Shown here: positions 54,249-62,767 of the stretch, in pieces
Numbering within the stretch: position 1 is the first letter of the stretch
How the letters are laid out: every line of letters begins with the position of its first letter
Origin: an uncultured Pelagibacteraceae bacterium
GTDB lineage: Bacteria > Pseudomonadota > Alphaproteobacteria > Pelagibacterales > Pelagibacteraceae
Length of the DNA: 64,000 nt
Direction: 5' to 3'
Assembly (NCBI GenBank): GCA_902623305.1
Contig: CACNTB010000003.1
Coordinates: forward strand, 36,796 to 100,795
Made by a program: the position numbers and the translations under genes
Notes under the pieces: generated by a model
Databases searched by the model: none
What the model was told of the DNA's origin: nothing
What the model saw: only the letters and a program-made list of their open reading frames with translations

Positions 54249-55090
54249 TGAAAAATCTTAAAGATTATAAAAACAATGTTTATTCACAGCATGGTGAGGA
54301 TGGAATTATCGAAGAAATTTTTAAAAGATTAAGTCAGAATAATGATTTTCAATATTGTGAATTTGGTGCATGGGATGGAATTCACCTTTCTAATACTTGT
54401 GCATTAATTAAAAAAAACGATTGTAAGGCTTTATTAATTGAACCAAACAAAGAAAAATATAATGAATTATGTAAAAATTTTCCATCTAACAAAATAATAA
54501 AATTAAATAACTTTGTAGAAGTTGAGGGTAAAAATTCTTTAGACAATCTGTTAAAGGAAAATAAGTTTAATGTAAATTTTGACTTTTTGAGCATAGATGT
54601 TGATTCCATAGATTATTATATATTTGAATCACTTAAAATTTATAAACCAAAAGTAATTTGTATTGAGTTCAATCCAACAATTCCTAATGAAGTATATTTT
54701 GTTCAAAAAAATGATGGATCTATAAATCAGGGTTCGTCAGCAAAAGCTTTGATTGAACTAGCAAATAAAAAAAAATACTTTGCAGCATGTGCAACGGAAA
54801 CTAATTTATTTTTTGTTCATGAAGATTTTAAAAAAAATGTGATTGGAGATATTGATCTAAGTATAGATGACCTTGTTAACGACAAAAATATAAAAAATTT
54901 TATATTTTATGGGTATGATGGATCAATTTTTACTTCAAAACAAATCAGATTACCGTGGCATAACTTTTTAGTTAAAGATATAAATCAACTAAACAAATAT
55001 TTAAGAAAGTATCCAAGAAATTATAATTTTTTAGAAAAAATTTTGTTTAAAATTTTAAGAAGATTAAATAACCTTTTTAATAAATCTTAG
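54248..55090 (+). CDS. FkbM-like methyltransferase-fold protein
   Basis: A 280-residue protein with a Rossmann-type AdoMet site: YSQHGEDGIIEEIF, then YCEFGAWDGIHLSNT (motif I, about 37-51), LIEPNKEKY (acidic loop, about 67-75) and FLSIDVDSIDYYIFESL (about 114-130). The last resembles the IDVEGxE signature of FkbM, with Asp-Ser in place of Glu-Gly. The basic C-terminal end (LRRLNNLFNKS) may contact membrane. It probably methylates a glycan or lipid. The end overlaps the PhyH-like gene by 14 bases. Confidence 0.75.
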   Translation: MKNLKDYKNNVYSQHGEDGIIEEIFKRLSQNNDFQYCEFGAWDGIHLSNTCALIKKNDCKALLIEPNKEKYNELCKNFPSNKIIKLNNFVEVEGKNSLDNLLKENKFNVNFDFLSIDVDSIDYYIFESLKIYKPKVICIEFNPTIPNEVYFVQKNDGSINQGSSAKALIELANKKKYFAACATETNLFFVHEDFKKNVIGDIDLSIDDLVNDKNIKNFIFYGYDGSIFTSKQIRLPWHNFLVKDINQLNKYLRKYPRNYNFLEKILFKILRRLNNLFNKS

Positions 55091-55859
55091 GAAACCAATC
55101 TTTTCTCATTAAATCTCCAGTTTTTAAATTTATACCATCAAATGGAGGTGAAGTTGGCCCTCCTCTATCAATGTATTTAACGTCATCCCCTATAAATCTC
55201 ATTGAAAATGCTCTTCGAGATTTAGAAGAATTGTTTCCCGTTGAACCATGTACAGTTTTAAAATTAAATAAAACACTATCGCCAAGACTTAATTCTGGAA
55301 TAAAAATATTTTTTTCAAATTCTTTAAATGATGGCAAATCCATAAAAGAACTATCATCATCATACCAAGATCGGTTATTTGACCATTTTGTAGGTCTAAT
55401 TAACTTTGGCCATTTGTGAGAACCTAAAATCAATTTAATATTATTTTTATGATCAACTTCATCTAATGGAATCCAAAAACTTCCTGTATCAGTACCATCA
55501 ACACAATAATAAGGCATATCTTGATGCCATGGTGTTTCTTTATAAGTACCTGGATCTTTTATAAAAATATGTTCATGAAAAATTTGGATTGATTTAGAAT
55601 TAGTTGCTTCAGCAACTATTTGGGCTCCAAGCGAATTATATATACAATCCTTAAATTCTTCTATTCTCTCCCAGTTACAATAATCCTCAAAAAATCTTCC
55701 ATTATCATCAGTTACATTTTCTCTTCCGTGCTTACTTGGACTATCTAAAACTTTTTGAAATCCTTTTCTAAGTGGCTCAATCCAATCTTTAAATACATTT
55801 TTAATTATAATTACACCATAATTTTGATAATCTTTAATTTGTCTATCTGATAAAAACAT
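55077..55859 (-). CDS. phytanoyl-CoA dioxygenase (PhyH) family oxygenase
   Basis: A 260-residue Fe(II)/2-oxoglutarate oxygenase. The metal triad is H112-x-D114 in WHQDMPYY and H204 in TVHGSTGNN, with an Arg (215/216) to bind 2-oxoglutarate. Members hydroxylate many small molecules, including phytanoyl-CoA, ectoine and phosphonates. The substrate here is unknown. It starts two bases after an ABC permease gene and may be read with that operon. Confidence 0.87.
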   Translation of the reverse strand: MFLSDRQIKDYQNYGVIIIKNVFKDWIEPLRKGFQKVLDSPSKHGRENVTDDNGRFFEDYCNWERIEEFKDCIYNSLGAQIVAEATNSKSIQIFHEHIFIKDPGTYKETPWHQDMPYYCVDGTDTGSFWIPLDEVDHKNNIKLILGSHKWPKLIRPTKWSNNRSWYDDDSSFMDLPSFKEFEKNIFIPELSLGDSVLFNFKTVHGSTGNNSSKSRRAFSMRFIGDDVKYIDRGGPTSPPFDGINLKTGDLMRKDWFPKIY

Positions 55860-55861
55860 TT

Positions 55862-56539
55862 TTATTGTTGAAAGCTATACTTTTTCTCTAAATATTTAAT
55901 TACATTATGAATGATAAAAGTCATAAACAAATAAATTCCTCCAGCAACAATGAATACTTCGATTGGTTTAAAAGTTGTTGAAATTATATATTTAGCAACA
56001 CCAGTTAAATCCATCAAAGTTACTGTACTTGCTAAAGAAGTTCCTTTCATCATCAATATTATTTCATTTCCGTATGCTGGTAATGATTGTCGGATCGCGA
56101 TTGGAATTTGAATTTTGTAAAAAATTATTTTATTTGATATTCCTAAACTTTTTCCAGCTTCAATAATACCTGGTTTTATTGTTTGAAATGCTGATCTTAA
56201 AATTTCTGAGGTATATGCGCCAGTGTTTAAAGTAAATGCTATTATTGCGCACCAATAAGGTTCTTTTAAAATAACCCATAAAAATGTTGTTCTTAAATAT
56301 TCGATTTGTCCTAATCCAAAATAAATTATGAAAATCTGGACCAATAATGGGGTTCCTCTAAATATATATGAATAACCATAAGCAAATTTATTAATAAATA
56401 TATTTTTATTTAATCTTAAAATTGCAAAAAAAAGTCCTAAAAATAATCCAAAAAATAATGATGCAGATAATAATTTTAAAGTAACTACTGTTGCGCCTAA
56501 GAGTTTAGGAAAGCTAGTGATCATTAAATCAAAATCCAT
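55862..56539 (-). CDS. polar amino-acid ABC transporter permease (HisM type)
   Basis: A 225-residue permease with five membrane segments and the EAA loop EAGKSLGISNKIIFYKIQIP (about 131-150) that docks the ATPase. An early RGTPLLVQIFIIYFG stretch is typical of amino-acid permeases. It forms the membrane pair with the permease just upstream, which shares one base with it. No ATPase gene follows. Confidence 0.92.
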   Translation of the reverse strand: MDFDLMITSFPKLLGATVVTLKLLSASLFFGLFLGLFFAILRLNKNIFINKFAYGYSYIFRGTPLLVQIFIIYFGLGQIEYLRTTFLWVILKEPYWCAIIAFTLNTGAYTSEILRSAFQTIKPGIIEAGKSLGISNKIIFYKIQIPIAIRQSLPAYGNEIILMMKGTSLASTVTLMDLTGVAKYIISTTFKPIEVFIVAGGIYLFMTFIIHNVIKYLEKKYSFQQ

Positions 56540-57231
56540 TAATACCCCCTACTATACCTAACTTCTAACTTGTTAATTAATTTCATACTCACATAAGTAA
56601 GCATCAGATATAATACTGCTGCAAATGAATAGAAAAATAATGGATCTCTTGTTGAACCAGCTGCAATATATGATTGTCTCATAATCTCAACCAGGCCTGT
56701 TACTGAAATAAGAGAGGTGTCTTTTAAAGTTATTTGCCAAACATTACTTAAATTTGGAATAGCAAGTCTTAACATTTGGGGCAGTATTATTTTATAAAAT
56801 TGCCCAAACTTATTGATTCCAAGAACCTTTGCGGCTTCAAATTGACCTTTGTCTATAGATTGTATGGCGCCTCTAAATACTTCTGTTGAATAGGCACCAG
56901 AAATAATCCCAATAGCCATTGAGCCAGTTATAAAGGCGTTAATTTCTATGTATTCATAATAACCAAAAATAGAAGCTACATACATGATGGCTCCACTACC
57001 ACCAAAAAAGAAAAGATATATTACTAATAGTTCAGGAACTCCTCTGATTACTGTTGTATAAAAATTACCAACTAAATTTAAAGTTTTATATTTTGAAAGT
57101 TTTAAAGGCGTAAAAATTAATGCAAAAAAGAAACCAACCAACATTGCTGTAATTGATACAGCAATTGTCATTAGGGTTGCGTAAAATAACTCATCTCCCC
57201 AACCTGTTTTACCAAATGCTAGAAGTTCCAT
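56539..57231 (-). CDS. polar amino-acid ABC transporter permease (HisQ type)
   Basis: A 230-residue permease, five membrane segments, with RGVPELLVIYLFFFGG (about 64-79) and the EAA loop EAAKVLGINKFGQFYKIILP (about 132-151). It is the partner of the permease at 55862. It follows the binding-protein gene after 44 bases. Confidence 0.92.
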   Translation of the reverse strand: MELLAFGKTGWGDELFYATLMTIAVSITAMLVGFFFALIFTPLKLSKYKTLNLVGNFYTTVIRGVPELLVIYLFFFGGSGAIMYVASIFGYYEYIEINAFITGSMAIGIISGAYSTEVFRGAIQSIDKGQFEAAKVLGINKFGQFYKIILPQMLRLAIPNLSNVWQITLKDTSLISVTGLVEIMRQSYIAAGSTRDPLFFYSFAAVLYLMLTYVSMKLINKLEVRYSRGY

Positions 57232-57275
57232 ATAGATTGGCGACTATATATTATAGTCGCCAAATCTGAAAATGA

Positions 57276-58127
57276 TTACATAGATGCGTCGAAACCAAAG
57301 TGTTTAATAGCAAGTTTGCTAATAATACCTTTTTTTCGAGCTATATTAATTGCTCTGTTGAAATCCTTAAGTAATTTTGCATCTCTTTTTCCAATTGCAT
57401 CATCACCACCTTGTCTAATTCCAACACCTACACCATTACCAAATGCGCCACCTGAAAATGTTGGTCCAACTAACACAACTGGTTTACCTGATTTATCAGC
57501 GTAGTCTGTAAATGCAACTGCTGCAGCTAATGCAACATCACATCTTCCAGATGTTAAATCTAGGTTAACTTCATCTTGAGTTTTGTAAGTTCTAACATTT
57601 ACACTTCCAACATCACCTGACTCTAAAAAGTTTTGATGAATAGTTCCAGTTTGTGTACAAACAGTTTTACCAGCAAGTGCTCCAGTTAAAGTTTTAAGAG
57701 CCTTTTTTACGTCAGATCCACCTAAAGAAAGATTAATACCTTCTGGAGTATCCATTCCCTCTAAACTTGAACCTTTCATCACTGCAAGAGATGCTACTTC
57801 GTCTGCATATCCCTGAGAAAAAGTAATTGTTTTTTGTCTTTCAGCTGTAATTGACATACCTGCCATTATCGCATCAAATTTTCTCATCAATAAAGCAGGG
57901 ATCATTCCATCCCAATCTTGTTCAACTATCGTACACTCATGTTTCATGATTGCACAAAGCTCTTGAGCTAATTCAACCTCAAAACCAATAAGATTACCAG
58001 ATGCATCTTTTGAATTCCATGGAGGATAAGCTCCTTCAGTTCCAATTTTTACTTTATCAGCAAATACGTTACCGATTAGTAGTAAAGAAGCTAGAACTGT
58101 TAAAATAGTTTTTTTGAATATATTCAT
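57276..58127 (-). CDS. polar amino-acid ABC transporter binding protein (ArgT/HisJ type)
   Basis: A 283-residue periplasmic binding protein. Signal peptide at about 1-23 (cleavage near VFA-DK), then VKIGTEGAYPPWNSKDASGNLIGFEVELA, the family start. DAIMAGMSITAERQKTITFS (about 85-104) gives the Arg/Thr ligand contacts. It most resembles arginine/lysine/ornithine/octopine binders, so a basic amino acid is likely. It sits 59 bases after the SpeD-SpeE gene, with AAGGAG before its ATG. Confidence 0.92.
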   Translation of the reverse strand: MNIFKKTILTVLASLLLIGNVFADKVKIGTEGAYPPWNSKDASGNLIGFEVELAQELCAIMKHECTIVEQDWDGMIPALLMRKFDAIMAGMSITAERQKTITFSQGYADEVASLAVMKGSSLEGMDTPEGINLSLGGSDVKKALKTLTGALAGKTVCTQTGTIHQNFLESGDVGSVNVRTYKTQDEVNLDLTSGRCDVALAAAVAFTDYADKSGKPVVLVGPTFSGGAFGNGVGVGIRQGGDDAIGKRDAKLLKDFNRAINIARKKGIISKLAIKHFGFDASM

Positions 58128-58186
58128 TATTTTCTCCTTTAATTAGAAACAATTATTTCACAATTTTAAATAAGAAAAAAGAAAAA

Positions 58187-59227
58187 TTAATGATTTATAG
58201 AAGAGGAAAAATTCCAAGAACAATCAAAACTAGGTATATAAACTCTTGATAATTTTGCGTTCCCAAAATTTTGATTAAAAACATTCAGCCAGTTTTCAAC
58301 CTGTTGTGGTTTTTTGTCCTGACTGCCGACTTGTGCTGTAATAACTCCCTTTGGTTTTAATATTCTAACTAATGAATCCATATTTTTTGCAGCTAAATCT
58401 ATACAAAATTGATCGTCATTTAGATCGACAAAAATGTGATCATAAGTATCATCACCAACTAATTTAATACTTTTGAAAGCATCACCCCAAACACATTTTA
58501 CAGAATTTTTTTCAGTTGCTTTTTTTCCAATATCTCCGAGATGTTTGTTGCAAACATCAACTACCTCAGGGTCTAGTTCATACCAATCTATAAAGTTAAA
58601 ATTTTTTGAAATACATTCTCTTGCAACTCCCCCATCTCCACCACCAATAATTGCAGCTCTTTCATTATCTTTATTTAAATCTAAACCAGAACCTACAAAG
58701 GTTGAGCTATATAAATGCTCATCAGTTGATGCAACTTGTATTTCACCATCAATAAATAAAGATTTACCAAATTGCTCTAAATCTAAAATTTCTATATGTT
58801 GACCAACTTTAGATTTAAAATCCTCTAAAACATCATTCACTACATACGATTTTTGTAAGCCTGGTGAACTGTAAATGTCATGATAAAGTGATTTTGTATC
58901 TCTATTAAATTCTTTTTTAACTATTCTTTTGTGTTCAAATTCTTTCTTTATAATATCTATGGCAACTGAAGGATTTATTTTTCCACAAGTAAAAAAATCA
59001 AAACTTATAATACCTTTTTCTGGAAATGTATGAAAACTAATGTGACTTTCCGCTAACAATGCAAGAATTGTAAAACCCTGAGGTTCGAATTTATATTTAG
59101 ATATATTGAGAATTGTTACTTTTGCAGCTTTTGCAATATCATTAATTAACTTTTCAAATACTTTGGGATCGTATTCTTTTGTTGTACCAATAATGTCTAG
59201 AGTTATGTGTTCTCCAACTTTAGTCAT
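58187..59227 (-). CDS. SpeD-SpeE fusion: AdoMet decarboxylase and aminopropyltransferase
   Basis: A 346-residue two-domain protein. Residues 1-115 are a prokaryotic-type AdoMet decarboxylase: self-cleavage at E60-S61 in LAESHISFHTFPEKG would form the pyruvoyl group, with His66 and Cys81 at the expected sites. Residues 120-346 are a spermidine-synthase-like AdoMet fold: GGGDGG at 196-201, YELDPEVV at 217-224, DLNDD at 269-273. In the usual (DE)xxYHE motif the His-Glu is replaced (DEHLYSS, 170-176), so substrate use may differ. SpeD relatives exist that decarboxylate ornithine or arginine, so the first activity needs proof. Confidence 0.85.
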   Translation of the reverse strand: MTKVGEHITLDIIGTTKEYDPKVFEKLINDIAKAAKVTILNISKYKFEPQGFTILALLAESHISFHTFPEKGIISFDFFTCGKINPSVAIDIIKKEFEHKRIVKKEFNRDTKSLYHDIYSSPGLQKSYVVNDVLEDFKSKVGQHIEILDLEQFGKSLFIDGEIQVASTDEHLYSSTFVGSGLDLNKDNERAAIIGGGDGGVARECISKNFNFIDWYELDPEVVDVCNKHLGDIGKKATEKNSVKCVWGDAFKSIKLVGDDTYDHIFVDLNDDQFCIDLAAKNMDSLVRILKPKGVITAQVGSQDKKPQQVENWLNVFNQNFGNAKLSRVYIPSFDCSWNFSSSINH

Positions 59228-59230
59228 TAG

Positions 59231-59863
59231 CTATCCTCTTTTATAATTCTTTGCTTTGGATAATACTTTTTTCATTTCATTAATTGAAAGAATCTTTGGC
59301 TTACCCAATTTAAGGCTCGTTATATACTGAAGCGATATATTTTCAACCTCTTCAGCGAGTTCAAATGCTTTTGACAAATTTTCATCAAATGCAATCTGTC
59401 CGTGATTTGAAATTAAACAAGCTTTTCGACCCTTTAAAGCTTTCAAAATATTTTTTGACAATTCTCTTGTTCCAAATGTTGCGTATTTTGCACATTTGAT
59501 ATCATGACCTCCAGCCATTGCTACCATATAATGAAAAGAAGGTATTCCTCTCTTGTGAGTAGAAACTGCTGTAGCACATGTTGAATGTGCATGAACAATT
59601 GCTTTTGCCTCTTTTTTGTTTCTATAGATATCTTGATGAAACTTCCACTCAGATGAAGGAATTCCTTTTTTTTTATCAAAGTGTCCATTAAGGGAAACAA
59701 AAACTATATCATTGTTCTTTAACGCTGAGTATTTTTTTCCTGAAGGAGTAATTAAAAAACCATCTTTGTATCTTGATGAAATATTGCCAGATCTTAATGC
59801 TGATAACTTTTTTGAATTCAGCATTTTTGAATATCTTATTATTTCAGATCTTAAATTTTTCAT
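59231..59863 (-). CDS. FucA/Ald2-like class II aldolase
   Basis: A 210-residue zinc aldolase close to L-fuculose-1-phosphate aldolase. All key residues stand where FucA has them: E72 in SSEWKFH, H91 and H93 in HAHS, H154 in NHGQ, with GN at 26-27 for the phosphate. [25 protein letters not shown] is FucA-like, not like MtnB. FucA-like Ald2 enzymes split methylthioribulose-1-phosphate to dihydroxyacetone phosphate and methylthioacetaldehyde (the DHAP shunt). Lying between mtnA (four-base overlap) and the SpeD-SpeE gene (three bases), it is probably an Ald2. Confidence 0.8.
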   Translation of the reverse strand: MKNLRSEIIRYSKMLNSKKLSALRSGNISSRYKDGFLITPSGKKYSALKNNDIVFVSLNGHFDKKKGIPSSEWKFHQDIYRNKKEAKAIVHAHSTCATAVSTHKRGIPSFHYMVAMAGGHDIKCAKYATFGTRELSKNILKALKGRKACLISNHGQIAFDENLSKAFELAEEVENISLQYITSLKLGKPKILSINEMKKVLSKAKNYKRG

Positions 59864-60931
59864 TTAAATAATTTTTTTAAACCATCAAAAGAAGCTTCAG
59901 TAATCCCTCTTTCAGTAATTAATCCTGTCACGTATTTTGCAGGCGTAATATCAAATGCTAAGTTCATTGCTTTGCTATTTTTAGGATATATCAAAACTTT
60001 CTTAATTTTATTATTCTCATCTATACCTTCAACGTGTGATAATTCCTCTGAATTTCTTTCTTCAATGGGAATATCTTTTGCATCTTTAATATCCCAATCA
60101 ATTGTTGAACTTGGAAGGGCTACATAAAAGGGAACATTATTATCATGAGCGGCTAATGCTTTAAGATAAGTTCCAATTTTATTGCAAACATCTCCGTTGG
60201 ATAAGGTTCTATCAGTTCCTACAATACACATATCAACCTCGCCCCTTTGCATTAAAATACCCCCCTGTATTATCAGCGATAATAGTGTTGGGAATTTCCT
60301 CTTCGTTTAATTCATATGAAGTTAAGTTTGCACCTTGATTTCTTGGTCTTGTTTCATCTACCCATACATGAACAGGTATTCCTTTTTTATGAGCATGGTA
60401 AATTGGCGATGTTGCTGTGCCCCAATTAATAGTTGCTAACCAACCTGCATTACAATGTGTTAATATGTTTACTGTGTCTTTCTTTTTATTATAAATTTCT
60501 TCAATTAATTTTAATCCATTAATACCAATATTTTCACAAAACTTATCATCTTCATCACATATTTCTTTTGCCTCATTTAAAGCTATACTTAATATTTGAT
60601 CACTGTTAATTCCTGTTAATTTTTTTATCATTCGGTCTACTGCCCACTTTAAATTAATAGCAGTAGGTCTTGATTGAATTAATTCTTTTGCACTTTTTTT
60701 AATAAATTCTGGATCATTATTTTCTTGTACTGCCAAAGCTAGACCATAAGCAGCTGTTCCACCGATTAGAGGTGCTCCTCTTACCTCCATTACTTTAATT
60801 GCATTAATTGCATCTTTTACTGTCTTTAGTTCTTTAATTATAAATTGGTGAGGAAGTTTTGTTTGATCAATAATCTTAACAACATTATTTTCAAACCAAA
60901 TAGTTCGATACTCTTTTCCATCGATTTTCAT
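59860..60931 (-). pseudogene. mtnA: methylthioribose-1-phosphate isomerase, interrupted by one-base frameshift
   Basis: Two frames together make one MtnA of about 364 residues. The first (60931-60233, 232 codons) contains RGAPLIGGTAAYGLA and the catalytic Cys in THCNAGW; it runs off after ADNTGGYF. The second (from 60252) goes on with [16 protein letters not shown], which holds the catalytic Asp, and [11 protein letters not shown]. Removing one base in the AAAA run at 60254-60257 (or one C of the six at 60260-60265) restores the whole frame. It may be a true mutation, a strain variant or an assembly error in a homopolymer. Both halves are otherwise well conserved, which argues for recent damage or error. 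Confidence 0.85.
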
Positions 60932-61857
60932 TAAATTTTCGACTCTATGAAATCTAAAATTGTAGGATTATAATATTGAAAACAATCTCCTAAAGCCATG
61001 TAATGTCCATTTTTAACTTTTTCTTCCCATCTTTCTCCACTATTTATTCCAATTCTACTGCATTTTTTATTGTTAATTTTAAAGTCTTCGCTAATTACAA
61101 TTCTTTTTACGCCTGGTATTTCTTCTACCCAATCAGACAATAATCCATCATAAGGGTCTTTGGGATGAGTAAAAACTAAAATAGGAAGATTTTTTGCTTT
61201 ACTAATATCTTTAATTTGATTTTCTCTTAAAACTGCTGGTCCAGGTTTTTTCTTTTTAAATTTTTCTAAAGCTTTTTCTATTCCAACTTTTTTAACTTTA
61301 TATGTTTTAGACAATTTTCCATAACAAGCAGGGTGAGTAGAAATTCCTCCAGCAACCTTGTCAGGATATTTTGAAATCAACATCATGGTTGCCCAACCTC
61401 CACATGATTGTCCTGCCATAAATATTTGGTTATTTGGTATACCCAATTCTACAAATTTTTTAATTAAATCTAAATTAGCGTCAACCCTTTTATCTAATTT
61501 AGTTATTCCTTTATATGGAAAATCAAATTTTTTTTTCCAAAGTCTTTTCCAATCATCACCACCCAAATGATCTGTACAAAAGCTATATACTAAAACCTCT
61601 TTATCTTTTACTTTTTTACCTGACAAAGAAGCAATATTTCGAATATTATTTTTCCATACACAATTTTTTGAGGGTTTATCATGATCATCTTGACCATGAT
61701 TATAAATTATTAGAATTTTATTTTTTGGATCTTTTACCTCAAAATCAGTATTTAATTTCCACTCACCACTAAGAAAACCACTTTTAAGCAATTTATCTGC
61801 ATGTAAAGGGCTAGAAAATAAAAAAATAATTAGAAAACCAAATAAATATTTTTTCAT
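60931..61857 (-). CDS. exported alpha/beta hydrolase
   Basis: A 308-residue hydrolase with a signal peptide (about 1-20, SPLHA-DK). The oxyanion strand is IIYNHGQDDHD, the nucleophile Ser151 is in AGQSCGGW, an Asp in FTHPKDPYDG at about 230 and a His near the end (NGHYMALGDC) complete the triad. It resembles the dienelactone-hydrolase-like group. It overlaps mtnP (four bases) and mtnA (one base), so it is coupled to MTA-recycling genes though its product should be periplasmic. Substrate unknown. Confidence 0.8.
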   Translation of the reverse strand: MKKYLFGFLIIFLFSSPLHADKLLKSGFLSGEWKLNTDFEVKDPKNKILIIYNHGQDDHDKPSKNCVWKNNIRNIASLSGKKVKDKEVLVYSFCTDHLGGDDWKRLWKKKFDFPYKGITKLDKRVDANLDLIKKFVELGIPNNQIFMAGQSCGGWATMMLISKYPDKVAGGISTHPACYGKLSKTYKVKKVGIEKALEKFKKKKPGPAVLRENQIKDISKAKNLPILVFTHPKDPYDGLLSDWVEEIPGVKRIVISEDFKINNKKCSRIGINSGERWEEKVKNGHYMALGDCFQYYNPTILDFIESKI

Positions 61858-62726
61858 TTGTTAAGCACCCTTCCCGCAATTGTTTTTAATTTATCTTTTG
61901 TTTTTTGAGTTCTTTTTTCAGGATCAGTAATTATTGCAACATCCAAACAATTGTTTGTTGGATCATTTGGATCAATATAATTTTCAAAATTATCAATTAA
62001 ATTTTTAATCATAGTTTTTGCTTTTTCAGCATTATTCAATAATACTTTAATCACCTTCTTAACGTCAACATTTTCATGATCAGGATGCCAACAATCAAAA
62101 TCGGTGACCATTGAAACAGATGCATATCTTATTTCTGCTTCTCTTGCTAATTTTGCTTCAGGCATATTGGTCATACCAATCACATCTGCTTTCCATGATC
62201 TATATAAATTAGACTCAGCTAATGTAGAAAATTGTGGTCCTTCCATAACAACATAAGTTCCATTTCTTTGATAATCTATTTCTGATTTTTTTATAGCCTC
62301 TTCACAAGCGTTCATTAAACCGATTGATGTTGGATAAGCCATTGATACATGAGCAACAATCTCATCATCAAAAAAAGTTTTATTTCTTGCGAAAGTTCTG
62401 TCAACAAATTGGTCTATAATTACAAATTTTCCAGGAGGCAAATCTTCTTTAAGCGAGCCCACAGCAGAAACAGAAACAATATCTGTTACGCCTAATTGCT
62501 TAAGTGCATCTATATTTGCCCTAAAATTTATATTTGTTGGAGAAATAAAATGTCCTCTGCCATGCCTAGGTAAAAAGTAAACTTCTTTACTATTGTATTT
62601 GGTTTTTAGGATTTGATCAGATGGTTTTCCCCAAGGAGTTTTTAAATCAAGTAATTCTCTTTCTTTGAATTCCTCAACATCATAAAGACCACTGCCACCA
62701 ATAATTGCTAATTTATTTGTTGTCAT
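61854..62726 (-). CDS. mtnP: S-methyl-5'-thioadenosine phosphorylase
   Basis: A 290-residue nucleoside phosphorylase of the MTAP type. The phosphate-binding IIGGSGLYDVEEF is at about 8-20, PRHGRGHFISP at about 53-63, VMEGPQFSTLAES at about 159-171, and the MTDFDCWH segment (about 212) favours methylthioadenosine. It splits MTA to adenine and methylthioribose-1-phosphate. The SpeE half of the fusion at 58187 would make MTA, and the divergent apt gene would recover the adenine. Confidence 0.93.
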   Translation of the reverse strand: MTTNKLAIIGGSGLYDVEEFKERELLDLKTPWGKPSDQILKTKYNSKEVYFLPRHGRGHFISPTNINFRANIDALKQLGVTDIVSVSAVGSLKEDLPPGKFVIIDQFVDRTFARNKTFFDDEIVAHVSMAYPTSIGLMNACEEAIKKSEIDYQRNGTYVVMEGPQFSTLAESNLYRSWKADVIGMTNMPEAKLAREAEIRYASVSMVTDFDCWHPDHENVDVKKVIKVLLNNAEKAKTMIKNLIDNFENYIDPNDPTNNCLDVAIITDPEKRTQKTKDKLKTIAGRVLNK

Positions 62727-62767
62727 AATTAAAAATATATTTATTTATACTTTTATAATTAACTATT

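Noticed and set aside
59231-59863. Methylthioribulose-1-phosphate dehydratase (MtnB)
   Set aside because: Position next to mtnA suggested it, but the residues around 105-136 and the four catalytic sites follow FucA/Ald2, not MtnB.
60250-60268. Programmed ribosomal frameshift in mtnA
   Set aside because: A +1 shift is needed, and no rare codon, stop-codon slip site or upstream stimulator is visible. A homopolymer mutation or error is simpler.
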